A stretch of 64,000 nucleotides of DNA from an uncultured Christensenellaceae bacterium (GTDB taxonomy: Bacteria; Bacillota; Clostridia; Christensenellales; CAG-314): positions 1 through 64,000 of the forward strand of contig CAJUNH010000001.1 in NCBI GenBank assembly GCA_910587795.1. The letters run 5' to 3'. The position numbers and the translations under genes are program-made. Shown here piece by piece: positions 1 through 8,688 of the stretch. The notes below the pieces were generated by a model. That model was not told where the DNA came from, made no database searches, and saw nothing but the letters and a program-made list of their open reading frames with translations. The stretch's first letter is position 1. Each line of letters begins with the position of its first letter.

Positions 1-55
1 CTTAAAATCCCTCGGAGTAACATCCGTGCCGGTTCGAGTCCGGCCATCGGCACCA
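1..55 (+). tRNA. tRNA-Leu(UAA), 3' part only
   Basis: The window opens inside the anticodon loop, which reads CTTAAAA and gives anticodon TAA (leucine, UUA codons). A long variable arm follows, with a CGGA/TCCG stem at 14-27, which marks a class II tRNA (Leu, Ser or Tyr). The T arm is GCCGG TTCGAGT CCGGC at 28-44. The 3' acceptor strand is at 45-51, the discriminator A at 52 agrees with leucine, and CCA is encoded at 53-55. The 5' half lies outside the window. Confidence 0.9.
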
Positions 56-100
56 AAAATCGACAAATTTCGTAAGAGATTTGCCGATTTTTACTTTTTA
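55..100 (+). terminator. Intrinsic terminator after tRNA-Leu
   Basis: Bases 55-68 pair with 79-92 as a near-perfect 14-bp stem with one mismatch. The right arm ends in five T and is followed by TTTTT at 95-99. The stem begins at the CCA end, so tRNA transcription should stop here. Confidence 0.8.
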
Positions 101-190
101 CATTAATTGCTTTTTTACCGCCGCAATTAAGTTTTAAAGTTAATAGCAAATAGACTAATTAAAATATATCCAAGTAATTGAAACGTCGAT

Positions 191-356
191 AGTTTTATGT
201 TATAATTAAATAATTAATGAAATTTAAAGGAACTAACAGGTCTTAATTACATTGCAAAACGACTAACTGCGTTTAATTGTGAATTACATTGTCGTTTTAC
301 GATATAATTAATAAAATTAAAAAAACTTAACAGGTTTTAATTGCATCGTACCACGC
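191..356. repeat. Two copies of an intergenic inverted-repeat element
   Basis: Two units start about 101 bp apart, at 191-261 and 292-356. Each begins with an arm like GTTTTACGATATAATTAA and ends with a near reverse complement of it, like CTTAATTACATTGCAAAACG. A less conserved core between the arms contains TTAACAGG or a similar sequence. The same element recurs at 8041-8310. It fits a small palindromic, MITE-like or REP-like family. The rest of 100-614 is AT-rich and I see no gene in it; looser copies may extend to about 535, where TACGATATAAATTAA occurs. Confidence 0.6.
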
Positions 357-614
357 TTAAAAGTTTATGTTTTGTGTAAGTGTTATTCGCTTATATCAAA
401 CAGCATACGGACAAGCATTAACGATATTTAACTGCAACTGACAGCTGCTAATTGCACGCTATTAAATCGTATCACGTGATAGGTTGTGCAATGTGGGTTA
501 AGTTGGTTCGTGTACGATATAAATTAATTTAAGTATAAATTATTTGTGTAAAAAAAAATTAGCCGAATTTAATGGATTAAAAAGTAGCTTAAAAAAAGTT
601 ACGGTAGGGGTAGT

Positions 615-2096
615 ATGGTTTTAGGTTTCGATAACGACAAGTATTTAAAATTACAATCGCAAAAGATTGCCGAGCGCGTCAGCGAGTTCGGCGGCAAACT
701 GTATTTGGAGTTCGGCGGTAAATTGTTTGACGACCATCACGCTTCGCGCGTGTTGCCGGGATTTTTACCCGACAGTAAAATTGTGATGTTGTCCACAATG
801 CGCGAACAGGTAGAGATTATAATCGTAATAAGCGCGGTAGATATTGCACAAAACAGGCTTCGCGCCGATATGGGCATAACATACGACGAAGACGTGCTGC
901 GTTTGTACGATCTGCTTGCCGATCGCGGACTGTATGTCGGCAGTATCGTAATATCTCAGTTTAGCGAACAAAACAATTCGGCGGTAAAGTTTCAGCGCAG
1001 GTTGGAAAGTCACGGCATCAAAGTGTACCGTCACTACCATATAGACGGCTATCCTTCTAACGTGTCGCATATCGTGTCTGCCAAGGGTTTCGGCAAAAAC
1101 GAATATGTGGAAACGTCCCGTAACATAGTGGTGGTAACTGCTCCCGGACCGGGCAGCGGAAAAATGTCCGCTTGTCTTTCGCAGATGTATCACGACGCAA
1201 CGCGCGGTATACGCAGCGGATATGCAAAATACGAAACCTTTCCTATTTGGAATTTGCCCTTAAATCACCCCGTTAATATTGCGTACGAGGCGGCTACTGC
1301 GGATTTAAACGACGTTAATATGATTGACCCGTGGCATATGCAGGCATACGGTTTATCCTCAGTTAACTATAACCGCGACGTAGAGGTGTTTCCCGTACTT
1401 AACGCCATATTTACAAAAGTGCTGGGTACTTCTCCCTATAAATCACCTACGGATATGGGCGTAAATATGGTGGGGTATTGCATTTCTAACGACGACGCTT
1501 GCCGCGAAGCCAGTCGGCAGGAAATTGTCCGTAGATATTTGTCTGCAAAGGTTTCCGCGCGTAAAGGTCAGTCCTCTGCGTCCATAGTGGATAAACTGCA
1601 AATTATAATGTCTAAGCTGGATTTGGACGAAACCGACCGTAAAGTCTTAGTCGAGGCGCGAAAGTATCAACAGCAGTCGGGGTGTCATTCCGCGGCGATA
1701 GAGTTGCCTGACGGACGAATAGTGTGCGGAAAAAAATCCGCGCTTTTAAGTCCTTCTGCGGCGGCGCTGCTTAATGCGGTAAAAGCGTTGGCAAATTTGC
1801 CCAACGTAAACCTTATTGCGCCTACGGCGTTAGAACCGATACAAAAACTCAAAACAGTCAGTTTTGGGGATATAACGGCGGAACTGCGCAGCGACGAGGC
1901 GTTAATGGCGCTTACGGTGTCCGCTTCGGTAAATCCTATGGCGGCGCTTGCCGTGGAACAGCTTGTCAAATTACGCGGCTGTCAAATGCATTTAACTGCA
2001 ATACCGCCTCACGCCGATGCCAAAACTCTGCGTAAGTTGGGTGTGAATATGACGAGCGACGACGTTTATTCGTGCAATCAGGTTTATTTTAACTGA
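615..2096 (+). CDS. DUF1846 family protein
   Basis: This 493-residue protein matches the DUF1846 family in length and in its start (VLGFDNDKYLKLQSQKI, then GGKLYLEFGGKLFDDHHASR). The family is widespread in Firmicutes and has no firmly established biochemical role. The sequence has no signal peptide or membrane segment, so it should be cytoplasmic. A conserved-looking glycine-rich segment (TAPGPGSGKMSACLSQMYHD) lies near residue 175 and resembles a nucleotide-binding loop, but it is not a canonical Walker A. The ATG at 615 follows a purine-rich AGGGGTAGT. It stands alone between the repeat-rich leader and lepA, about 100 bp upstream of lepA. Confidence 0.85.
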   Translation: MVLGFDNDKYLKLQSQKIAERVSEFGGKLYLEFGGKLFDDHHASRVLPGFLPDSKIVMLSTMREQVEIIIVISAVDIAQNRLRADMGITYDEDVLRLYDLLADRGLYVGSIVISQFSEQNNSAVKFQRRLESHGIKVYRHYHIDGYPSNVSHIVSAKGFGKNEYVETSRNIVVVTAPGPGSGKMSACLSQMYHDATRGIRSGYAKYETFPIWNLPLNHPVNIAYEAATADLNDVNMIDPWHMQAYGLSSVNYNRDVEVFPVLNAIFTKVLGTSPYKSPTDMGVNMVGYCISNDDACREASRQEIVRRYLSAKVSARKGQSSASIVDKLQIIMSKLDLDETDRKVLVEARKYQQQSGCHSAAIELPDGRIVCGKKSALLSPSAAALLNAVKALANLPNVNLIAPTALEPIQKLKTVSFGDITAELRSDEALMALTVSASVNPMAALAVEQLVKLRGCQMHLTAIPPHADAKTLRKLGVNMTSDDVYSCNQVYFN

Positions 2097-2199
2097 TTTG
2101 CGCAGCGGCAAGTATCGAAATACTCGTCAAAATCAACAGCGGATATAAACGGCAAAAAACATAATAACAGTAAAAAAGATAACTAGATTAAGGTGCATA

Positions 2200-4002
2200 A
2201 TGTCTACACAAAGCAACATTCGTAATTTTTGTATAATAGCTCATATCGACCACGGCAAAAGCACGCTTGCAGACCGTCTTATGGAGTACACGGGGCAGGT
2301 TGCAAAGCGCGATTTGGAGGAGCAAATGCTGGACAGCATGGATATCGAGCGCGAACGCGGCATAACCATTAAGCTTACTCCCGTTACGATGAAATACGTC
2401 AAAGACGGCGTGGAGTATCAGCTTAATCTTATCGATACTCCGGGGCACGTGGACTTCAATTACGAAGTATCGCGTTCGCTTGCCGCGTGCGAAGGCGCCC
2501 TGCTTGTTGTGGACGCGTCGCAGGGAGTGGAGGCTCAAACGTTGGCTAACTGCTATTTGGCGTTGGAAAACGATTTGGAAATTATTCCCGTAATTAATAA
2601 AATAGACCTTCCGTCTGCGGACGTGGAAGGTACTAAAAAAGAAATAGAAGAAGCAATAGGTTTGGACGCAAGCTGCGCGCCGTTGGTTTCGGCTAAGGAA
2701 GGGCTAAACATTAAAGCGGTGTTGGACGCCGTCGTCGACAGTATTCCTGCGCCGGGCGGCGATAAAACAAATCCGTTAAAAGCGCTTATATTCGATTGTC
2801 AATACGATAACTACAAAGGCGTAATAATATTTACGCGCATTATGGACGGCAGTGTTAAAATAGGCGACGAAATAAAGATGTTTGAAACGAAAGGCAAAAC
2901 CTTTACCGTAACGGAAGTGGGCGTGTTTGCTCCCGCAATGCAAGCAGTAAACGCTTTGTCCGCAGGCGACGTAGGCTATATTTGCGCAAGTATAAAAACC
3001 GTCAGCGATACGAAAGTCGGCGATACTATAACTAACGCGCAACTTCCGTGCAGCGAGCCTTTAAAGGGCTATAAAGAAGTAAAGCCTATGGTCTTTTGCG
3101 GTATTTTCCCCGCGGACGGCAGTAAATACAACGATTTAAAGGACGCGTTGGAGAAGCTTAAACTTAACGACGCAGCGCTGTCTTACGAGCCGGACACTTC
3201 GGTTGCTTTGGGCTTTGGCTTCCGCTGCGGATTTTTGGGATTGCTGCATATGGAAATTATACAGGAACGTTTGGAACGCGAGTTTGACTTAGATCTTGTA
3301 ACAACCGCGCCAAGCGTTGTGTACCGCGTGTATACCACACAGGGGGATATGCTGGAAATAGACAACCCTACAAAGCTTCCTCCCGTTACGGCAATAGAGC
3401 ATATAGAGGAGCCTATCGTGGTTGCGGAGGTTTATTCTCCGCCGGAATACGTGGGCGACGTAATGGGGCTGTGTCAGGATAAACGCGGCGTTTTTGCGGA
3501 TATGACGTACTTGGACGCGCGCAGGGTAAAACTTACGTACGAAATCCCTCTAAACGAAATAATTTATAATTTTTTCGACAGTCTAAAATCGCGTACGCGC
3601 GGTTACGCAAGTTTGGATTACGAGCTTAAAGGCTTTAAAACGGGCAAACTCGTCCGTATGGATATGATGTTAAACGGCGAAGTGTGCGATGCGCTGTCTA
3701 TTATCGTAAACGAGGAACGCGCCTATGCAAGAGGCAGGCAAATGGCGGAAAAATTAAAGGAAGCAATTCCCAGACAAATGTTCGAAATCCCCGTTCAGGC
3801 GGCAATAGGCAGTAAAATCATCGCGCGCGAAACTATTAAAGCTTTGCGCAAAGACGTATTGGCTAAGTGCTACGGCGGAGATATATCGCGTAAAAAGAAA
3901 TTGTTGGAAAAACAAAAAGAAGGTAAAAAGCGTATGCGTCAGGTTGGATCGGTTGCCGTACCCAGCGAGGCGTTTATGTCTATTCTTAAAATCGACGATT
4001 AA
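2200..4002 (+). CDS. lepA: Elongation factor 4 (ribosomal back-translocase LepA)
   Basis: This 600-residue translational GTPase has the usual LepA length. The G motifs are visible near the N-terminus: AHIDHGKST (P-loop, about residue 14), ERGITIK (switch I), DTPGHVDF (G3) and NKIDLP (G4). The LepA-specific C-terminal domain ends in a lysine-rich tail (GDISRKKKLLEKQKEGKKRM). LepA binds the ribosome and is thought to rescue or remodel stalled or mistranslocated complexes, acting in the cytosol and at the membrane. In many Firmicutes lepA is followed directly by hemW; here a short minus-strand gene ends one base after the lepA stop and separates the two. Confidence 0.98.
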   Translation: MSTQSNIRNFCIIAHIDHGKSTLADRLMEYTGQVAKRDLEEQMLDSMDIERERGITIKLTPVTMKYVKDGVEYQLNLIDTPGHVDFNYEVSRSLAACEGALLVVDASQGVEAQTLANCYLALENDLEIIPVINKIDLPSADVEGTKKEIEEAIGLDASCAPLVSAKEGLNIKAVLDAVVDSIPAPGGDKTNPLKALIFDCQYDNYKGVIIFTRIMDGSVKIGDEIKMFETKGKTFTVTEVGVFAPAMQAVNALSAGDVGYICASIKTVSDTKVGDTITNAQLPCSEPLKGYKEVKPMVFCGIFPADGSKYNDLKDALEKLKLNDAALSYEPDTSVALGFGFRCGFLGLLHMEIIQERLEREFDLDLVTTAPSVVYRVYTTQGDMLEIDNPTKLPPVTAIEHIEEPIVVAEVYSPPEYVGDVMGLCQDKRGVFADMTYLDARRVKLTYEIPLNEIIYNFFDSLKSRTRGYASLDYELKGFKTGKLVRMDMMLNGEVCDALSIIVNEERAYARGRQMAEKLKEAIPRQMFEIPVQAAIGSKIIARETIKALRKDVLAKCYGGDISRKKKLLEKQKEGKKRMRQVGSVAVPSEAFMSILKIDD

Positions 4003-4003
4003 A

Positions 4004-4312
4004 TCAGGCTTCCCAAAGACAAGCTGCAAGGTCTACCGTATCTTCGTCTGTAAATATTACGCCTTCCTTTAAAAGCAGCTGTTTTTGTACGTCTATTCCG
4101 CCGAATGCAAATGCGGGGGCAAGTTTTCCGCGGCGGTTTACCACTCTGTGGCAAGGGGTTACGTACGGATTCGGGTTGACGTGTAACGCCCAGCCGACTT
4201 GACGGCTCATTCTCTTGTTGCCGCACAGTTTTGCAATTTGACCGTATGTTGCAACTTTGCCTAACGGTATCTGTTTTACAACGTCATATACTTTGTTAAA
4301 AAAGCCGTTCAT
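4004..4312 (-). CDS. MGMT/Atl-family protein, DNA-binding domain only
   Basis: This protein of about 102 residues consists only of the C-terminal DNA-binding and active-site domain of O6-alkylguanine-DNA alkyltransferases. It has the helix-turn-helix segment (GKVATYGQIAKLCG) and the PCHRVV motif. The cysteine of PCHR is kept, unlike Atl1-type proteins, which have tryptophan there. It may therefore transfer alkyl groups itself or flag lesions for nucleotide excision repair. An upstream in-frame ATG at 4360 exists, but the start at 4312 has a good GAGAGG site, so I use it. The gene is convergent with lepA and its stop is one base from the lepA stop. Confidence 0.85.
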   Translation of the reverse strand: MNGFFNKVYDVVKQIPLGKVATYGQIAKLCGNKRMSRQVGWALHVNPNPYVTPCHRVVNRRGKLAPAFAFGGIDVQKQLLLKEGVIFTDEDTVDLAACLWEA

Positions 4313-4616
4313 AAAAATTACCTCTCGTATAATTATAGTTTTATAGTAAAATATTGTCAATGCCCGTATGCCGTTGCGGATTAAATGCGGATAAAGTTTT
4401 GGTTTATTTTGCTATGATTTTATGCGACGTAACGCAAAAGACATTGCACAAATTGCACAAGACGTTTTCGATAGGCTTAAAAATATTTGCAAAATCGCGC
4501 GGCTGAAAGGGTTAAGTTGAAAGTTTTCAAGCTAAGCGTAGGGCTTATTAAAATTCTGATAGCTTATGTAGCGGTTTATAAAGTAATTATTGTAAAAATA
4601 TTTAACGGATAACAAA

Positions 4617-5729
4617 ATGGAAAAATACGGAATTTATGTTCATATACCGTTTTGTAAAGCGCGGTGCGGATACTGCGCTTTTTCGTCGTGCTGCGATTAT
4701 TCCCTGCAGCAGCCGTATTTCGGTAAATTGCTTAAAGAGGCGGACGCCAGGGCAAACAAAGACGTTGCGGTTTCTACGGTATTTCTCGGCGGCGGAACGC
4801 CGTCGTCTGTCGATACGGAATATTTGGATAAACTGTTTTCAAAGCTTGCCGAACGTTTTAATTTGCGTGCTGCGGAAGAAATAACCGTCGAATGCAATCC
4901 GGAAAGCGTAACCGAAAGTCTGCTTGCCTGCTTAAAGCGAAACGGCGTAAACCGTTTAAGTTTCGGGCTTCAATCAACTAACGACGCAACGCTTAAACGC
5001 ATAGGGCGTATACATCGGTATAATGACTTTCTTGCCGCGCTTAATCTTGCCGAGCAGTACGGATTTGAAAACATAAACGTTGATTTAATTTTAGGCTTGC
5101 CCGAGGATTTTGACGACTTTAAACGGTCGGTAAATACTGCGGCGCAGTTGCCTGTTAAGCACGTAAGCGTCTACGCTTTGGAACTGCACGACAATTCGCC
5201 CATATATAGCATTTGCAAAAACCGCTATAATTTCGACGACGATACCCTTGCCGATATGTACGATTACGCCGTAAACGTTTTATCCGCGCACGGTTTTAAC
5301 CGTTACGAAATTTCCAATTTTGCCCGCGGCGGTTACAAGTGTAAGCACAATATCAATTACTGGGACGAAGGGCGTTATATTGCTTTGGGCGCAGCGGCAA
5401 GCGGTTTTATAGGCGACGTGCGCTATACTAACCCGTTTGACGTTAAGGACTATATTTCTGCTCCCATGCAGGATTTGCTTGGCGGCGGCGATAGGCTCAC
5501 TTTAAACGAACAGGCTAACGAGTACGTTATGCTGCGTTTGCGCTTAACCGACGGGGTGGATCTTGCCGAATTTAAGCATAGGTATAACGCTGGCTTTACG
5601 GAGTATTTTTCCTGTGCGCAAAAGCTTATAAATGACGGACTGCTGGCAGTGCAAAATAACGCGGTATTTGTACCTGCGGATAAGCTTTACGTTATAAATT
5701 CTATCTTGACGGAATTGCTTGATTTTTAA
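4617..5729 (+). CDS. hemW: HemW-like radical SAM protein (heme chaperone)
   Basis: This 370-residue radical SAM protein starts YGIYVHIPFCKARCGYC, with the CxxxCxxC cluster motif at about residues 17-24. GGGTPS follows near residue 60. These features and the length are typical of HemW, formerly annotated as oxygen-independent coproporphyrinogen oxidase. True HemN has an additional N-terminal cysteine and a longer N-terminus. HemW binds heme and is thought to deliver it to membrane proteins. The gene stands alone, with 257 bp of unremarkable AT-rich leader. The hrcA-grpE-dnaK genes often found next to lepA-hemW are absent here. Confidence 0.88.
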   Translation: MEKYGIYVHIPFCKARCGYCAFSSCCDYSLQQPYFGKLLKEADARANKDVAVSTVFLGGGTPSSVDTEYLDKLFSKLAERFNLRAAEEITVECNPESVTESLLACLKRNGVNRLSFGLQSTNDATLKRIGRIHRYNDFLAALNLAEQYGFENINVDLILGLPEDFDDFKRSVNTAAQLPVKHVSVYALELHDNSPIYSICKNRYNFDDDTLADMYDYAVNVLSAHGFNRYEISNFARGGYKCKHNINYWDEGRYIALGAAASGFIGDVRYTNPFDVKDYISAPMQDLLGGGDRLTLNEQANEYVMLRLRLTDGVDLAEFKHRYNAGFTEYFSCAQKLINDGLLAVQNNAVFVPADKLYVINSILTELLDF

Positions 5730-5957
5730 CGTTAAATCAATAAAATAAGGCATTCCATACTTATTACGGCACAAAATCGTTGTACTATTACACACATAAT
5801 ATGCTACAATCATTATGTTTTTTATTTAGTTTGCGTTTTATGTAAGTTTTATTTATGAAAAAGCTTGCTTTTTCCATAAATTTTTGTTATAATTTCCATA
5901 ATAAATAACTATACCGCCGTCATCGAAACGGCGGTAAATAACGTATAGAGGTATTGA

Positions 5958-6833
5958 ATGAAACTTTTGCAAATGAGGTATTTTCAAACCGTATGCCAGT
6001 ATGGCAGTATCACGCGCGCGGCAGAGGAGCTGTTTGTCAGTCAGCCGACAATATCGTTTTGTATAAAGGAGTTGGAGGACGAATTCGGCATCAAACTTTT
6101 CCATCGCCGTCACAACCGTTTACAGCTGACTGTGGAAGGCGCGTTCTTTCACGACAAGGTAAGTTATATTTTGCAGGCGGTAGATACGCTTGCAACTCAA
6201 ATGAAAGATATGGGCAACAACCATAATCACGTCAAAATCGCCGTGCCCGCAATGATATCTACTTTTTTGTTTCCGCAGATGTTTAACGCTTACAAGGAAT
6301 TGTACCCCGACGTGGAATTGGAAATGCTGGAAACAGGTTCGCTGCAAGCGCGTAAACTTGTGGACGCAAATTCGGTGGACTTGGGTATAACTATTTTGGA
6401 CAACGCGGTAGACGACGCTTACAATTTGCTGCCGCTTGTTTCTACCGAATTGGTATTTTGCGTCAACAAAAACCATCCGCTTGCCAACGCCGAAAAAATT
6501 TCCTTTAAAGAACTTGCCGACGAACATATCATTTTGTTTAAAGCGGATAGCTATCAAAATATATATATCAAGCGCGCTTTTTCGGAAGTGGGGGTTACGC
6601 CCAATATTATGCTGTATTCTTCGCAGCTGTTTACTATCAAGAAATTTCTTTCTTACGGAAATGCCGGCGCGTTTTTATACCGCCAAGTTGCAGAAATCGA
6701 TAAGGATTTGGTATGCATACCGCTTGATACGCCTATAATGCAAAACGTTGTTTTAATTTGGTCCAAAAACACCAGTTTGTATTCGGACGCAGAAAATTTT
6801 ATACAGTTTGCCAAACAGTTTAAAATAGATTGA
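5958..6833 (+). CDS. LysR-family transcriptional regulator
   Basis: A 291-residue protein with an N-terminal winged helix-turn-helix (MRYFQTVCQYGSITRAAEEL, then VSQPTISFCIKELE) and a C-terminal periplasmic-binding-like effector domain, the standard LysR layout and size. It binds DNA as a dimer or tetramer and responds to a small ligand that cannot be told from sequence. It lies only about 16 bp upstream of the pyrophosphatase start, on the same strand, so both are probably co-transcribed; LysR genes are more often divergent from their targets. No operator half-sites could be assigned with confidence. Confidence 0.93.
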   Translation: MKLLQMRYFQTVCQYGSITRAAEELFVSQPTISFCIKELEDEFGIKLFHRRHNRLQLTVEGAFFHDKVSYILQAVDTLATQMKDMGNNHNHVKIAVPAMISTFLFPQMFNAYKELYPDVELEMLETGSLQARKLVDANSVDLGITILDNAVDDAYNLLPLVSTELVFCVNKNHPLANAEKISFKELADEHIILFKADSYQNIYIKRAFSEVGVTPNIMLYSSQLFTIKKFLSYGNAGAFLYRQVAEIDKDLVCIPLDTPIMQNVVLIWSKNTSLYSDAENFIQFAKQFKID

Positions 6834-6849
6834 TAAGGAGATTTTGTAT

Positions 6850-7386
6850 ATGAATATCTGGCATGATATCGCACGCAGCAGGATTAAATCCGAGGATTTT
6901 TACGCCGTAGTGGAAATAACCAAAGGCAGTAAAATGAAGTACGAACTGGACAAGGAAACGGGGCTGTTGATGTTGGACCGTATTTTATATACGTCCACGC
7001 ATTATCCGGCAAACTACGGCTTTATACCGCGTACTCTTGCCGACGACGGCGACCCTATGGACGTTTTGATACTCAGCAGCGAGCCTTTGCTGCCGATGTC
7101 GTTGGTTAGATGCTTTCCTATCGGCGTAATAACGATGAACGATAACGGAGCTATGGACGAAAAAATAATTGCCATTCCGTTTACCGACCCTACATATAAC
7201 GGCTATAAGTCTATTGCGGAATTACCGAAGCATATTTTTGACGAAATGCAGCACTTTTTCCGCGTGTATAAGGAGTTGGAAAATAAACCCACGTCGGTAT
7301 CGGAAGTATTCGATGTATCAAAAGCTGTCGATATTATCCAAAAATCTATTGAAAATTACATAGAAAAAGTACTTTCCAAACGCTAA
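6850..7386 (+). CDS. ppa: Inorganic pyrophosphatase, family I
   Basis: A 178-residue soluble family I pyrophosphatase hydrolysing PPi to phosphate. The active-site signature GDPMDVLIL (aspartates binding Mg2+) is present around residue 65, after YPANYGFIPRTLADD. The length suits bacterial family I enzymes. I choose ATG 6850: the AAGGAG at 6835-6840 lies 9 bases upstream, whereas the in-frame TTG at 6844 would leave only 3. The gene follows the LysR gene directly and is followed 15 bp later by the YcxB-like gene, so all three may form one operon. Confidence 0.93.
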   Translation: MNIWHDIARSRIKSEDFYAVVEITKGSKMKYELDKETGLLMLDRILYTSTHYPANYGFIPRTLADDGDPMDVLILSSEPLLPMSLVRCFPIGVITMNDNGAMDEKIIAIPFTDPTYNGYKSIAELPKHIFDEMQHFFRVYKELENKPTSVSEVFDVSKAVDIIQKSIENYIEKVLSKR

Positions 7387-7401
7387 AAAGCGGAGGTTGC
7401 T

Positions 7402-7914
7402 ATGTTAACGTATACTTTCAGTCTTACCGAAGAGCAAATAGGCGATTTCTTTAAAAAGTACCGTGCTAAATCCGTTAAGTTTTTACTGATTTTCTCAATA
7501 CTGATAATTGTTTTGGGAACGGCGTCGCTTGTGTGGGACATACTCGACGATAAAGCTGACATGTTTGTTTTCGGCGTATTTTTAATATTATTAGGGATAG
7601 TAGTACTATGTTCAATGATTGGAATAAAAAAGAGAGCTAAAACACAAACTGCCGTATATTTTAAATCCTGTCAGTCGGACGGCATTATTACATACGAATA
7701 CTTGCTTGACGAAAAGGAATTTGTAGTTACTCAACCCGCTCGCGGTAACGTAGATCATATTTATTACGATATGATTGTTCGCGTGACGGAATTGGACGGA
7801 TATGCGTCGGTGTTATTGGAAAACAATCATTTGCTGCCGATTTTGATTAACGAATCTACCCGTCCGTTGATCGATACTTTTAAATCTTTCGCTAAACAGC
7901 CGAGTAAAAAGTAA
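7402..7914 (+). CDS. YcxB-like two-helix membrane protein
   Basis: A 170-residue protein with two adjacent membrane segments (about residues 26-48 and 55-72). They are separated by a short acidic loop and followed by a soluble C-terminal domain of about 95 residues resembling the YcxB-like family: FKSCQSDGIITYEYLLDEKEF near 90-110, and a late 'LPILINES' strand. No function is established for the family. A GGAGG site 6 bases before ATG 7402 supports the start. It is the last gene of the LysR-ppa run. Confidence 0.6.
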   Translation: MLTYTFSLTEEQIGDFFKKYRAKSVKFLLIFSILIIVLGTASLVWDILDDKADMFVFGVFLILLGIVVLCSMIGIKKRAKTQTAVYFKSCQSDGIITYEYLLDEKEFVVTQPARGNVDHIYYDMIVRVTELDGYASVLLENNHLLPILINESTRPLIDTFKSFAKQPSKK

Positions 7915-8040
7915 CGCTATTTATTAGCTTGCGTAACGTTCTGCGGAGTAAAGCCCATAGACGTATTTATACATTGCCCCTTTAATAGCGGTAACAGACG
8001 CTCCGTTACCCAAGTGACATGTAATTATTTTTAAATGGTA

Positions 8041-8310
8041 AATATAATTAAGCAGTCAGTTGGGTTTAACGGGATTTAATTTGTCTTAATTACATCTTAA
8101 AAGTCTTAACAATAATTTATTTGATTTAACATAGTTGTTTTACGCTATAATTAAGCAATTAAATGGGGTTAACAGGACTTATTCGGTCTTAATTACATTG
8201 TAAAACGCTTAATTGCAACTTACTGGGTTTAACGTCATTGTTTTACGATATAATTAAGCAATTAAATAGATTTAACGGAACTCAACTGTACTTAATTACA
8301 TCGTATCACG
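8041..8310. repeat. Three tandem copies of the same inverted-repeat element
   Basis: Copies lie at about 8041-8103 (degenerate), 8135-8207 and 8238-8310. The last two are both 73 bp and start exactly 103 bp apart. The left arm is TTGTTTTACGATATAATTAAG or near it. The right arm is close to its reverse complement (CTTAATTACATTGTAAAACG in one, CTTAATTACATCGTATCACG in the other). Cores contain GTTAACAGG or TTTAACGG. The family is shared with 191-356. No gene is visible in 7915-8688. Confidence 0.65.
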
Positions 8311-8367
8311 CTTAGAAAATACTGTTTTGAGCACGCGATATTCATATACGATATTAACTTAATAACA

Positions 8368-8401
8368 AAGGACGTTGAAATACGTAAACTTCAACGTCCT
8401 T
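8368..8401. terminator. Perfect 12-bp hairpin, possible terminator
   Basis: AAGGACGTTGAA at 8368-8379 is perfectly repeated inverted at 8390-8401 around a 10-base loop. It is followed by ATTGTTTGTGTTTTT, a weak T tract. It lies 450 bp past the nearest upstream gene and 290 bp from the convergent FNT gene, so its partner transcript is unclear. It could end a long 3' untranslated region or a small RNA. The remaining 8402-8688 is AT-rich without a visible gene. Confidence 0.45.
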
Positions 8402-8688
8402 ATTGTTTGTGTTTTTACAATATTGTTCAAAAGGAGATTTATAATAAAACGTTAATTCAATTTTGTTTGTATATGCTGTAACCGCGCTTTGTCAAAAAGC
8501 AGTAAGCATACTTAAATATAAAAAATATTACGGTATTATGCATTAAGATAATCGAATGCAAGCTAATAAATCTTTTATCCGTTTTTTTTTATCGGTCGAC
8601 AAATTATTATTTTGTTTTTTTTAATATTATAGCCGCTGAAAATAACTGCAAACGTTACTGTCTTTTCTGTTAACGCTCAGTGCGGCGT

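Noticed and set aside
4420..4518. 32-codon frame MRRNAKDIAQIAQDVFDRLK... upstream of hemW
   Set aside because: No ribosome site and no recognisable family.
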